Assembly (NCBI GenBank): GCA_964466115.1
Contig: CAYXMH010000032.1
Span: 1-28,482, forward strand
Reading direction: 5' to 3'
Source of the DNA: Pseudolysobacter sp964466115
GTDB lineage: Bacteria; Pseudomonadota; Gammaproteobacteria; Xanthomonadales; Rhodanobacteraceae
Length of the DNA stretch: 28,482 nt
In this document: in pieces, positions 8,901 through 15,159 of the stretch
How positions within the stretch are numbered: the first letter of the stretch is position 1
Layout of the letters: each line of letters starts with the position of its first letter
Notes under the pieces: generated by a model
Database searches by the model: none
Seen by the model: the letters and a program-made list of their open reading frames with translations, nothing else
What the model was told of the DNA's origin: nothing
Translations under genes and position numbers: made by a program

Positions 8901-11900
8901 CGGCACGGATTCGCTTAATCCGCGCGGTACGAATATCGGCCGGCGCGTGGCGATCTACACCAGTTATTTGGCGGTACTGCCCGACGGCAGTTTGCTGTTT
9001 GATGGCGGGTCCGGTTTGTTGCGCTGGAATTTAAGCTCGTTCCGCTTCGATGCGGAAGGCGCGAATTTTCGTTTTCCGTCCGAAGACGGACGCGAAGTGT
9101 ATGTATTCGATTCCCTCGGCCGCCATCTGCAAACCTTAAACGCCTTAACCGGCGCGGCCAAACGATCCTTTTCCTACAACGGTGCCGGCTATCTCACCGC
9201 CATTACGGATGGCGACCATAACACCACGCTGATTGCGCGCGATGGCGGCAATACTGCACTCAGTATCACCAGCCCGTACGGCCAGACCACGAATCTGCAA
9301 CCCGGCACTAACAGCCTGTTAAGCCGTATCACCGCACCGAGCGGCCAACAATGGCAGATGACGTACAAACCGGGTTTTACTGGCTTGCTCGAAAGCTTCA
9401 CGGCACCCAACAATCAAGCCAGCACGATCACCTGGGATTTAACCGGACGTTTATTGCGCGACACCAATGCCGAAGGCGGATTCAAGGAATTGAGCTATAC
9501 CCAGTGGGCGGCGCAAATGGCGAGTACGGGTGGGGTTACCAGTGGTATGGGGCGTGCCAGTACCCATTTCATACACCAATACCCCGGCGGCGCCCGCTAC
9601 AAAAACACGCAACGACCGAATGGCACCACGATTGATAGCGTGATGACCAGTGCCTATGTCGAAAGCCAAGACCATTCCGGAATACTGCAGACCACGCGCC
9701 GTTATGATCCAGAGCCGCGCTTTGGTTTGAATGCTCCGATCGTTGCCATAAGCGATACCAAGTTGCCGGATCCGAGTCTGATGGTCCCTGGTCTTCGGCG
9801 CCACACGACGTTTTCGCGCGATATCCAACCCACCGTGCCGAACGCCGATTTCGGGCAACTTAACCTGGATGAAACGGTCACCGTGAATGGTTTGGCGACA
9901 CGGCGCTATTACGATGCCGTTCAACGGCGCTGGACATTCACATCACCCGAAGGCCGTGCGCGCACGCTAACGTTGGATGCACAGGCGCGCCCAACGACGA
10001 TCAACGTGCCGGGTTTAGCCGCCATCGATTACACCTACGATGCGCGTGGAAGATTAAGCAGCGTCGCCAGCGGCAGCGGCGTAGATCGCCGCGAATGGCA
10101 ATACGGCTACGATACCCACGGCTATCTCAATTCCATCCAAGATCCGCTGTTGCGCAGCGTCACCTTGACCAACGACGCCGCCGGCCGCCCGACCGCGCAA
10201 GTCTTGCCGGACACCCGCACGATCGCGCTGGGCTACGATGCCAACAACAATATCATCTCGATTACGCCACCCGGCCGCAACGCGCACCAATTCAGCTACA
10301 ACCGCGTTGATCGCGTTACCGGTTATCAACCACCGTTGCTCGGATCAACCGCAACGAACACCGGTTACGTCAACAACACTGACAGCCAGCTCGATCACAG
10401 TGACGATGCCGATGGCCGGCGCAGTGCGATCGGCTATGTTGCCGGATCCATGTTGCCGCAAACGCTAACGACACCCGAAGGCACGCGAACATTCAACTAC
10501 GTCGGCGGCCAGCGCGTTGGCGGAATTCTTACCACCAGCGACGTCAACACCAACTTCACTTGGAACGGCCCGTTACCAGCCACCCAAACCTGGAGCGGCG
10601 AAGTCGCCGGTAGCGTGAGTTACGACTACGATAACACCATGGGTTACAGTCATTTTTGGTTATCGAGCATCGGTGTGAATGGCACCGTTATGGGCTCTCT
10701 GCCGAGCCACACCGATTACCGATATGACAACGATGGCTTAATGACGCGCGCCACCTGGGTGCCTTACTCCGGCAGCTCCGTCGTATTGGATCTCACGCGC
10801 AACCTCAGCAATGGCTTATTAACCGGAACGGCTTTAGGCAGCGTTACCGACACGTGGGGATACAACGCATTTGCCGAACCCACGGATTACAGTGCCACTG
10901 CCGCCGGTACCGCGGTGTATTCGGCAAACCATGTGCGCGACAAGCTGGGACGGATTACCCAGACCACCGAAACGATTGGCGGCGTATCGCACGTCATCGC
11001 CTACGGTTACGATTTGGCCGGGCGTTTGCACACGGTTACACGTGACGGCATACAAACGGCCAATTACGAATACGACAGCAATTCGAATCGCGCAAGTTTA
11101 ACGACGCCGAGCGGCACAAAATCCGGTACATACGATGCACAAGATCGAATGACGGCTTATGGTGGTGATACCTACACCTACAACAATTCAGGACAATTGA
11201 CGGGTCGCACCACCACCGCAACCGGTGCGCACACTACCTATCAATACGACACCTTAGGCAATCTGCGTCATGTCACATTGCCAAATGGCACCAATATCGA
11301 TTACGTAATCGACGCTATGAATCGCCGCGTCGGTAAAAAGGTCAACGGTACGCTCGTGCAGGGATTTTTGTATCTAAACCAATTGAAACCGGTTGCCGAG
11401 TTGGATGGCAGCGGCAACGTGGTGAGCGCGTTTGTCTATGCGGAGCGATCGAATAGCCCAAGTTACATGATACGTGGTGGACATACGTATCGTGTTGTTG
11501 CAGATCATCTGGGGTCGCCACGGTTGGTTGTCGATGTGGGTGATGGTAGCGTTGAGCAAAGAATGGATTACGATGAGTTTGGTAATGTGCTTACCGATAC
11601 CAATCCTGGGTTCCAACCGTTTGGGTTTGCTGGTGGGCTTTATGATCGCGACATCAATTTGGTTCGATTCGGGGGGCGGGATTACGATCCGATAACGGGA
11701 AGGTGGGCAGCGAAGGATTCTGCTCTTTTCGCAGGAAAGCAGCTTAATTTTTATATTTATAGTAAAAATAACTCTATAAACTATCGAGACCCCACAGGGT
11801 TTGATGCGATTTACATCAATTATGATTATTACCCGGTCGATACGAACCTTGGGTTTCATGCACCGCTAGGGCATGGAGGAATGATATCTGTTAACCCGGA

Positions 11901-12243
11901 AAATGGAGAAACTCGTTATTATGAGTTTGGGCGATACAACCATAATGCGGATGGCGAAGTACATCGCCGTTTTGTACCAAACGTAGAGATCGGGGATGAC
12001 GGAGTTCCAGCTCAGCGATCGTTAGACAAGCTCTACGATTTCTTGTCAAAAAATTACGGGAAAGATAGCCACGTTTCTCCAGAATACTTTCCAGATACAG
12101 ATTTTGAAGCGGCAAACGGGTTCGCGGAGCATTTTATGCGCAATCATCCTCCCTATGATTTATGGAACAACAATTGTAAAACTTTTGGGATGTCAGCAGC
12201 GACAGCCTGCAAAGAAGGAGCTAAGACATGTCCGTACAAGTAG
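5980..12243 (+). CDS. giant secreted RHS/YD-repeat polymorphic toxin, teneurin-like
   Basis: The product has 2087 residues. Order seen: a Sec-type signal/anchor (about 11-42); the short motif ERIFLNGFE (53-61); a carboxypeptidase-regulatory/transthyretin-like domain (about 136-190, LRGKVVDAEQNPLPGVLVRV); beta-rich Ig/plug-like regions; a Pro/Asp/Gly low-complexity linker (about 430-497); an NHL-type propeller (about 850-1000, ITTVAGTGTPGF); YD repeats (about 1030-1940, many GYDxxGRL-like units); and the RHS core end YDPITGRW...NFYIYSKNNS...DPTGF. The last ~140 residues are a variable tip with LGHGGM (His1965) and NNNCKTF (Cys2066), the His-before-Cys order of permuted papain/NlpC-P60 folds. 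The signal peptide and lack of PAAR suggest Sec export rather than type VI loading. GTGGGG precedes the ATG. The tip region is AT-rich compared with the body. RHS identity is certain; tip function is inferred. Confidence 0.93.
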   Translation: MSFVIERRRLASYFGLMLLLFGLCSLAGLGRWSAVLSQAWATGHSVSPDTNPERIFLNGFEAQNTTCDPIDPDTDNDGLLDLACLSAFTPPDPASIATPINPTVVTNFFDANQFIYSGISPIQRGMAPGVIQSYRAAVLRGKVVDAEQNPLPGVLVRVLNHPEYGYTYTRSDGLYDFVINGGGEIVVDYRKANYLRAQRRTISPWQDWQWLPQTSLVVLDSSVTTVALNATSSLQIHRASVQTDAAGTRQATIVFPAGTQATLTTRTGAVQPIYSMQFRATEYTVGEHGPDRMPASLPPSSGYTYAIELSADEAIAADAREVTFNQPIALYFENYRNFPVGAHIPVGYYDFRLGSWLPSDDGRVIQILGNSGGFANLDLDGSGHAADAATLASFGISDAERATLAMLYPTVGQTLWRSTMAHLTPWDCNVPYGLPPGSDPPSPPPDEPDPDGGSGPDPDAPDPHDPGPPPPGGDDHPSTPGSGSNPDPDPDTDCGSIIDCNNGQLGELVPVTGTPYQLAYRSGRTPGANLQSTLRVRVPITGSRIPAGVRRVVAHVEFGGASRDLTLNPPVTNYIASFDWNEQDSYNRNWQGPLRATVTVGYVYQAQYFRSLAERDRSFASLSGYPMSGSLSSDVVEITVYNRWTSAASVSGRPLLTGFWDARGLGIGGWSISDHHVFDPVSRTIYYGDGRFRKVGSIAANDIAGVEPYTEADFSSGLADVLGPDGSIYHLRQGDGEGGYREVVYRLRPGRLVPEVLAQNCPPRPSYDGACASGATPLWRQSRRLLIDERGSLTLLTNSGIFRLNAPSFVPVLSFDPLAFDQPCTIQRGSWQFDQRIYFVCESTDDYTSRIYMLWPNGAVSLMAGGGIRTDSGAPAADTAIGAIGQIAIAPSGEIYFTEVSTSRIRRLGNEGIITTVAGTGTPGFAVDGRMAATSPIDTPTALTVSRDGLVFFADSGRIRQINRAGQLQTLLGGGTDSLNPRGTNIGRRVAIYTSYLAVLPDGSLLFDGGSGLLRWNLSSFRFDAEGANFRFPSEDGREVYVFDSLGRHLQTLNALTGAAKRSFSYNGAGYLTAITDGDHNTTLIARDGGNTALSITSPYGQTTNLQPGTNSLLSRITAPSGQQWQMTYKPGFTGLLESFTAPNNQASTITWDLTGRLLRDTNAEGGFKELSYTQWAAQMASTGGVTSGMGRASTHFIHQYPGGARYKNTQRPNGTTIDSVMTSAYVESQDHSGILQTTRRYDPEPRFGLNAPIVAISDTKLPDPSLMVPGLRRHTTFSRDIQPTVPNADFGQLNLDETVTVNGLATRRYYDAVQRRWTFTSPEGRARTLTLDAQARPTTINVPGLAAIDYTYDARGRLSSVASGSGVDRREWQYGYDTHGYLNSIQDPLLRSVTLTNDAAGRPTAQVLPDTRTIALGYDANNNIISITPPGRNAHQFSYNRVDRVTGYQPPLLGSTATNTGYVNNTDSQLDHSDDADGRRSAIGYVAGSMLPQTLTTPEGTRTFNYVGGQRVGGILTTSDVNTNFTWNGPLPATQTWSGEVAGSVSYDYDNTMGYSHFWLSSIGVNGTVMGSLPSHTDYRYDNDGLMTRATWVPYSGSSVVLDLTRNLSNGLLTGTALGSVTDTWGYNAFAEPTDYSATAAGTAVYSANHVRDKLGRITQTTETIGGVSHVIAYGYDLAGRLHTVTRDGIQTANYEYDSNSNRASLTTPSGTKSGTYDAQDRMTAYGGDTYTYNNSGQLTGRTTTATGAHTTYQYDTLGNLRHVTLPNGTNIDYVIDAMNRRVGKKVNGTLVQGFLYLNQLKPVAELDGSGNVVSAFVYAERSNSPSYMIRGGHTYRVVADHLGSPRLVVDVGDGSVEQRMDYDEFGNVLTDTNPGFQPFGFAGGLYDRDINLVRFGGRDYDPITGRWAAKDSALFAGKQLNFYIYSKNNSINYRDPTGFDAIYINYDYYPVDTNLGFHAPLGHGGMISVNPENGETRYYEFGRYNHNADGEVHRRFVPNVEIGDDGVPAQRSLDKLYDFLSKNYGKDSHVSPEYFPDTDFEAANGFAEHFMRNHPPYDLWNNNCKTFGMSAATACKEGAKTCPYK

Positions 12244-12569
12244 TTAACTACCGCCGTCCTATTTATTTGATCGGTGCATTAGTAATTTCACTCTTATTAA
12301 ACGGGTTGCAGTTTTATAAGCTGCTCGACGTTGGAATTACGACCACATATCAAAGCGTATCAATTGATACTTTAAGGATACAGCGTGATGTTGCAATAGC
12401 TGTTTGTAATGCTGCTTTAATCAACTCACAGCGATCTTCCATTATCGAAGCGGCAAGTGCTATTAGCAGCAATATTGTCGAGCTACCAAAAGAGCAAACA
12501 ACAGCAGTGGGGGAAGTCGGGTTAAAATTTAATAATGAGAAGTTGGTGCAGCTATTCACATATAAATAA
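12228..12569 (+). CDS. candidate immunity protein for the RHS tip, membrane-anchored
   Basis: A 113-residue protein with one hydrophobic helix (about 11-28, YLIGALVISLLLNGLQFY) after a short basic N-terminus, then a polar, mostly helical region ending in VQLFTYK. The predicted layout is N-in with the bulk in the periplasm. The start overlaps the last 16 bases of the RHS gene, and AAGGAG sits seven bases before the ATG, inside the toxin codons, so it is translated directly after the toxin. I recognise no family. Position, size and AT-rich composition fit a cognate immunity gene; a periplasmic placement would suit a peptidoglycan- or envelope-acting tip. Confidence 0.75.
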   Translation: MSVQVVNYRRPIYLIGALVISLLLNGLQFYKLLDVGITTTYQSVSIDTLRIQRDVAIAVCNAALINSQRSSIIEAASAISSNIVELPKEQTTAVGEVGLKFNNEKLVQLFTYK

Positions 12570-12583
12570 AATACGGCAAGGGC

Positions 12584-12616
12584 GTAGGTTGGGGTTCGCA
12601 CCTCGTCCCATCCTAC
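12584..12616. repeat. GTAG-type palindrome, possible partial REP
   Basis: GTAGG (12584-12588) and CCTAC (12612-12616) enclose GTTGGGGTTCGC, similar to the left end of the larger palindromes at 14974, 17290 and 17472. The remainder of that element is missing, so this appears to be a shortened or diverged copy, 14 bases after the immunity gene. Confidence 0.45.
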
Positions 12617-12692
12617 CGAGCTACTCGAATATATATGTTGGTGACGACGATAAGCAAGGCAATGCTTTCATTATACTTAATTAGGGGGGCGA

Positions 12693-13110
12693 ATGCCGAC
12701 AACACACCAACTTCCGGTCAAACAGTTATTTTTGGACGTTCGCAACTTTCGAACTGTTCCTCAACCGGATGAAACCGCTGCGATACATGCCCTGATGGCG
12801 ATCGATACGGATTGGTTTTGGGCGTTAATGGATAGTTTGTTAGATACGGGATACCTACCTACCGAAAATATAATCATCCTCCAATCGGGCAAAAAGCAGC
12901 GCGTAGGCTGGGCTGATAAGCCCAGCTCTCCCGCGGCGTTCACATATACATTTGCTTAGATCAATTTGCTGGGCTTATCAGCCCAGCCTACGCGCTGAAA
13001 TGGCAATGTCGCAAGATGCAGACGCCTCAGATTTCATTTCTGATATTTTTGGGGTTAGCGAACTTGGCGCAGATGACACCTATCCAGATCCGGATACTGA
13101 CAGTGAATAG
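12693..13110 (+). pseudogene. ParB-like gene fragment split by a REPIN
   Basis: The head (12693-12897, ATG preceded by GGGGGG) reads MPTTHQLPVKQLFLDVRNFR and later WALMDSLLDTGYLPTENIIIL, resembling the start of a ParB/sulfiredoxin-fold domain. The reading frame then runs into the REPIN at 12898-12996 and stops at 12959. Beyond the repeat another frame gives an acidic tail, DADASDFISDIFGVSELG to DPDTDSE, ending at the TAG at 13108-13110. Head and tail differ by one frame, so removing ~100 bases would join them into about 105 residues. Full ParB-like proteins are longer, so internal sequence may also be lost. The head could instead be an orphan toxin tip. The family match is tentative. Confidence 0.5.
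12898..12996. repeat. REPIN copy 1 (paired REP palindromes)
   Basis: Two perfect 29-base inverted copies (12898-12926 and 12968-12996) flank a 41-base core. Each arm contains GTAG followed by a 20-base palindrome with a GATA loop (12907-12926), the GTAG-plus-hairpin layout of REP elements moved in trans by RAYT (Y1) transposases. It interrupts the ParB-like gene and supplies its premature stop. Confidence 0.85.
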
Positions 13111-13573
13111 CGAAAAATTATTTTTCCCAGAAAACCCTTTAGAAATATCAGATTTTTCTGCATTGAATGATTTGTGGGAGAAAGGAAAGTATAACGAGAT
13201 TCATTTTCCATCGCAGCTTTCATTAGAAAATATCAAACTGTATTACGAATATCTGATCGAAAGAAAAACTCTTAATTTGGCAGTAGCACTTTTATCAGAG
13301 CTCGCTGAGCAAAAAAACTTATCGCGTTATTTAGCTAAAGAAATATTTTTCACTGGGGACGTTGCTTCGCAATGCGCGATTTGTATGCGTTCGGATTTGC
13401 CCGATGAAATATTGAGCGAATGTCTTAAATCGAACGATGCAAGAGTTTTGAGCGCATTGATTTTCAATACAAAAGTGAGCATAGATATGTGCCGGAAGCT
13501 GTACGAAAATACTGAAGATGAAGCTTTACTTCGAGCTTTAAATAGAGCGATAAAAGTGAAGCAATCTTCTTAA
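13103..13573 (+). CDS. hypothetical helical protein, possible orphan immunity protein
   Basis: About 156 residues starting VNSEKLFFPENPLEISDF. I chose the GTG at 13103 because it overlaps the end of the ParB-like tail (stop at 13108-13110), a translational-coupling layout; the open frame also runs upstream to an ATG at 13016, but that part reads the previous gene out of frame. The body is helical, with repeated A/L-rich segments (LNLAVALLSELAEQK, VLSALIF, LLRALNRAIK) suggesting an alpha-solenoid. No signal or membrane segment. The codons are AT-rich, like the rest of this cluster. REPINs lie on both sides. Family unknown. Confidence 0.6.
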   Translation: MNSEKLFFPENPLEISDFSALNDLWEKGKYNEIHFPSQLSLENIKLYYEYLIERKTLNLAVALLSELAEQKNLSRYLAKEIFFTGDVASQCAICMRSDLPDEILSECLKSNDARVLSALIFNTKVSIDMCRKLYENTEDEALLRALNRAIKVKQSS

Positions 13574-13579
13574 TTTTTT

Positions 13580-13678
13580 AGCGCGTAGGCTGCGCTGATA
13601 AGCCCAGAAAATTGATCTAAGCAAATGTATATGTGAACGTCGCGGGAGAGCTGCGCTTACCAATCCAGCCTACGTGCT
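13580..13678. repeat. REPIN copy 2, inverted
   Basis: The same element as at 12898 but in the opposite orientation. Its core (about 13608-13649) is nearly the exact reverse complement of the copy 1 core. The left arm GCGCGTAGGCTGCGCTGAT is close to intact; the right arm, ending CCAGCCTACGTGCT, has several changes. It begins seven bases after the stop of the preceding gene. Confidence 0.8.
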
Positions 13679-13748
13679 TATTTTTTTGGTAAGTGTAAGT
13701 GTTAAATTGACACGCTTGATGGGAAAACTTCTCTGCGAGGACAGGGGA

Positions 13749-14036
13749 ATGGATGATTTATTGACCTTTGAACTTGGTAAAGATGGTGGTGAGTTATTTA
13801 TCCACGGGGATCCGAAAGGGCTTCGACGCCTATCAGAACTTCTCCAGAATTTGGCGGTAGCCGCAGAAGCGGGACATTTCCCGCATGAGCATATGTTTAC
13901 TTCGGAATGGGGAGGATGTGAGCTTTCTTCCGAGGTGCAGGAAAAGGGCCATTCTGGTCTGCATCACGTAAAAATTTATGGTTGGCCTGATGCAAGAGGA
14001 GCAATGCCTTATTCTGAAAGCACAAGTAGCACGTAA
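13749..14036 (+). CDS. Imm32-like orphan immunity protein
   Basis: 95 residues from MDDLLTFELGKDGGELF. I chose ATG 13749 over an in-frame start at 13674 because GAGG lies eight bases upstream and the extra N-terminal residues are encoded by REPIN-flank sequence. The segment HGDPKGLRRLSELLQNLA, followed by HMFTSEWGGCELSS and VKIYGWPDARG, matches my memory of the small immunity protein family Imm32 found in toxin cassettes. Its cognate toxin is not in the window. The last residues and the stop come from REPIN copy 3, so the natural C-terminus may be altered. Soluble, no signal. Confidence 0.6.
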   Translation: MDDLLTFELGKDGGELFIHGDPKGLRRLSELLQNLAVAAEAGHFPHEHMFTSEWGGCELSSEVQEKGHSGLHHVKIYGWPDARGAMPYSESTSST

Positions 14037-14114
14037 GTGGGGCTGATAAGCCCGGCAATTTGATCTAAACAAATGTATATGTAAGTGTTGTGGGGCAGGG
14101 CTTCCCAGCCCAGT
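14028..14114. repeat. REPIN copy 3, degraded
   Basis: A diverged copy in the same orientation as copy 2: GGCTGATAAGCCCGGC arm, core TTGATCTAAACAAATGTATATG, then a damaged right arm ending near CCCAGCCCAG. It overlaps the end of the Imm32-like gene and supplies its stop codon. Confidence 0.7.
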
Positions 14115-14187
14115 CGGATAGAAAGCCATGCAGTGAGGAAAATGTGACGTACACATGCTTGCAATTAATCGCTAGTGATCATCCATC

Positions 14188-14430
14188 ATGATTGTGCGAC
14201 CTCTTACTAAGGGAAAATGGTTCGCTATCTGCGGAATCGCAATTGTTGCGGCATTGTATTTTCTTATGTGGACAATTCAAACGATATGGTCCTGCCACCA
14301 ACCGGGCTTATTTGACGGGTCATGGCGCAACGCCCTTCGGGTGTTGCGCCCTACCTTGGTCGACTCCCTGTGGAACACGATGCAGATTTCAAAACATGGA
14401 AATGACGATATTGTCTTCGATGATTCTTAG
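14188..14430 (+). CDS. small membrane ORF, probably a truncated gene
   Basis: An 80-residue ORF with a clear transmembrane helix (about 11-32, WFAICGIAIVAALYFLMW) after a basic N-terminus. From about residue 46 the sequence is encoded by a hairpin repeat (14324-14350) and then by the antisense of the Rieske-like gene end, so the C-terminal half is unlikely to be native. It may be the stump of another membrane-anchored immunity-type gene. No strong ribosome site. Expression uncertain. Confidence 0.35.
   Translation: MIVRPLTKGKWFAICGIAIVAALYFLMWTIQTIWSCHQPGLFDGSWRNALRVLRPTLVDSLWNTMQISKHGNDDIVFDDS
14324..14350. repeat. REP-like hairpin
   Basis: GGCGCAACGCCC (14324-14335) pairs with GGGTGTTGCGCC (14339-14350) over 12 positions, one of them a G-T wobble, around a three-base loop. 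It is followed by CTACC. This pattern is a common intergenic palindrome type in proteobacteria and differs from the two other palindrome families here. Confidence 0.6.
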
Positions 14431-14946
14431 CTTGGGTTTCGCTAGATTCGGGAATTCCGCGGTATATCCGTTATAGCTAAATGCTTGGCTTCGGATTGTT
14501 CGTCCTGCGTAATCGTAACTGACTTCGCAAATCGGATCCCAATAACCTCCTAACCATTGTTTCTTTCCATCTTCACTGACGGCGCGATACTCGACAGCCG
14601 GTTTCTCTTGCAGAATACATCCCCATCGAGTGCTTATGCCCCAATACACATAAGCATCCAGTTCGGGCACATAAGCATCTTGAGCAGCGTTCCAAACCTT
14701 TGCATCTAATTGCGTAATACTTTTACGCTGTGCCGCGTCGGGACGCAGCATAAACACGTTGCGATCATTTACTCGCAAGGTAATAAGTGTGCCGGATTCA
14801 AGTTTCGGAATCGGCATTACAAATTCCGCGTTACTTTTTGCCTTGGTCGACGGGGCAAGCGAGGACAGGAATAAGAACCCCACAGCCATGATACTGATAC
14901 CAATCAGGGCAGTGGTCATGAGCCATAACGCGATTTTTTTGCTCAT
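14389..14946 (-). CDS. Rieske-fold (PetA-like) protein lacking all [2Fe-2S] ligands
   Basis: 185 residues. The N-terminal transmembrane helix (about 5-27), then LSSLAPSTKAK and PIPKLESGTLITLRVNDRNV, follow the layout of the cytochrome bc1 Rieske subunit (anchor, hinge, VDISKLEPG-like strand). The C-terminal half keeps the GGYW-x6-YDYAGR frame of the cluster fold. The ligand positions are gone: the CTHLGC box reads STRWGC (Ser105, Arg107), and the CPCH box reads DPIC (Asp137, Cys140). Cys110 and Cys140 could still form a disulfide. It cannot bind a Rieske cluster. It sits alone on the minus strand among orphan immunity genes, away from any petBC, and has no evident ribosome site. It is probably anchored facing the periplasm. 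Immunity or decoy function is speculation. Confidence 0.75.
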   Translation of the reverse strand: MSKKIALWLMTTALIGISIMAVGFLFLSSLAPSTKAKSNAEFVMPIPKLESGTLITLRVNDRNVFMLRPDAAQRKSITQLDAKVWNAAQDAYVPELDAYVYWGISTRWGCILQEKPAVEYRAVSEDGKKQWLGGYWDPICEVSYDYAGRTIRSQAFSYNGYTAEFPNLAKPKLRIIEDNIVISMF

Positions 14947-14973
14947 AAGAAGGCGATAAGTGTGTTGGAGCGC

Positions 14974-15029
14974 GTCGGTTGGGGTGAGCCCTTCGTCAAG
15001 TTCAGGACAGGCTTGCGAACCCCAACCTG
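14974..15029. repeat. second palindrome family, copy a
   Basis: GTTGGGG (14978-14984), then GAGCCCTTCGTCAAG, CAGGACAGGC and GAACCCCAAC to about 15026. The ends form an inverted repeat, and a GTCG (diverged GTAG) precedes the left arm. It matches the elements at 17290 and 17472. It lies just upstream of the Rieske-like gene start and of the BNR gene leader. Confidence 0.75.
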
Positions 15030-15159
15030 CCGGGCCGGGTGAGGTTGCAAGACATTACTGATTTAACCCATATTTAAGCCGCTTAATTGGGTAGGATGAT
15101 ACTATTCATCGTAAGGCGTTTTGTGAAAAACAGCGGTCTTTTTCTCTGCGGGGGAAACT

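Noticed and set aside
9451..9924. 157-residue ORF antisense to the RHS gene
   Set aside because: One of several antisense frames produced by the biased codons of the long RHS gene; no ribosome site and no recognisable domain.
12570..15159. Insertion sequence or prophage in the AT-rich cluster
   Set aside because: No transposase, integrase or phage gene is visible; the repeats are REPIN-type palindromes without their own enzyme.
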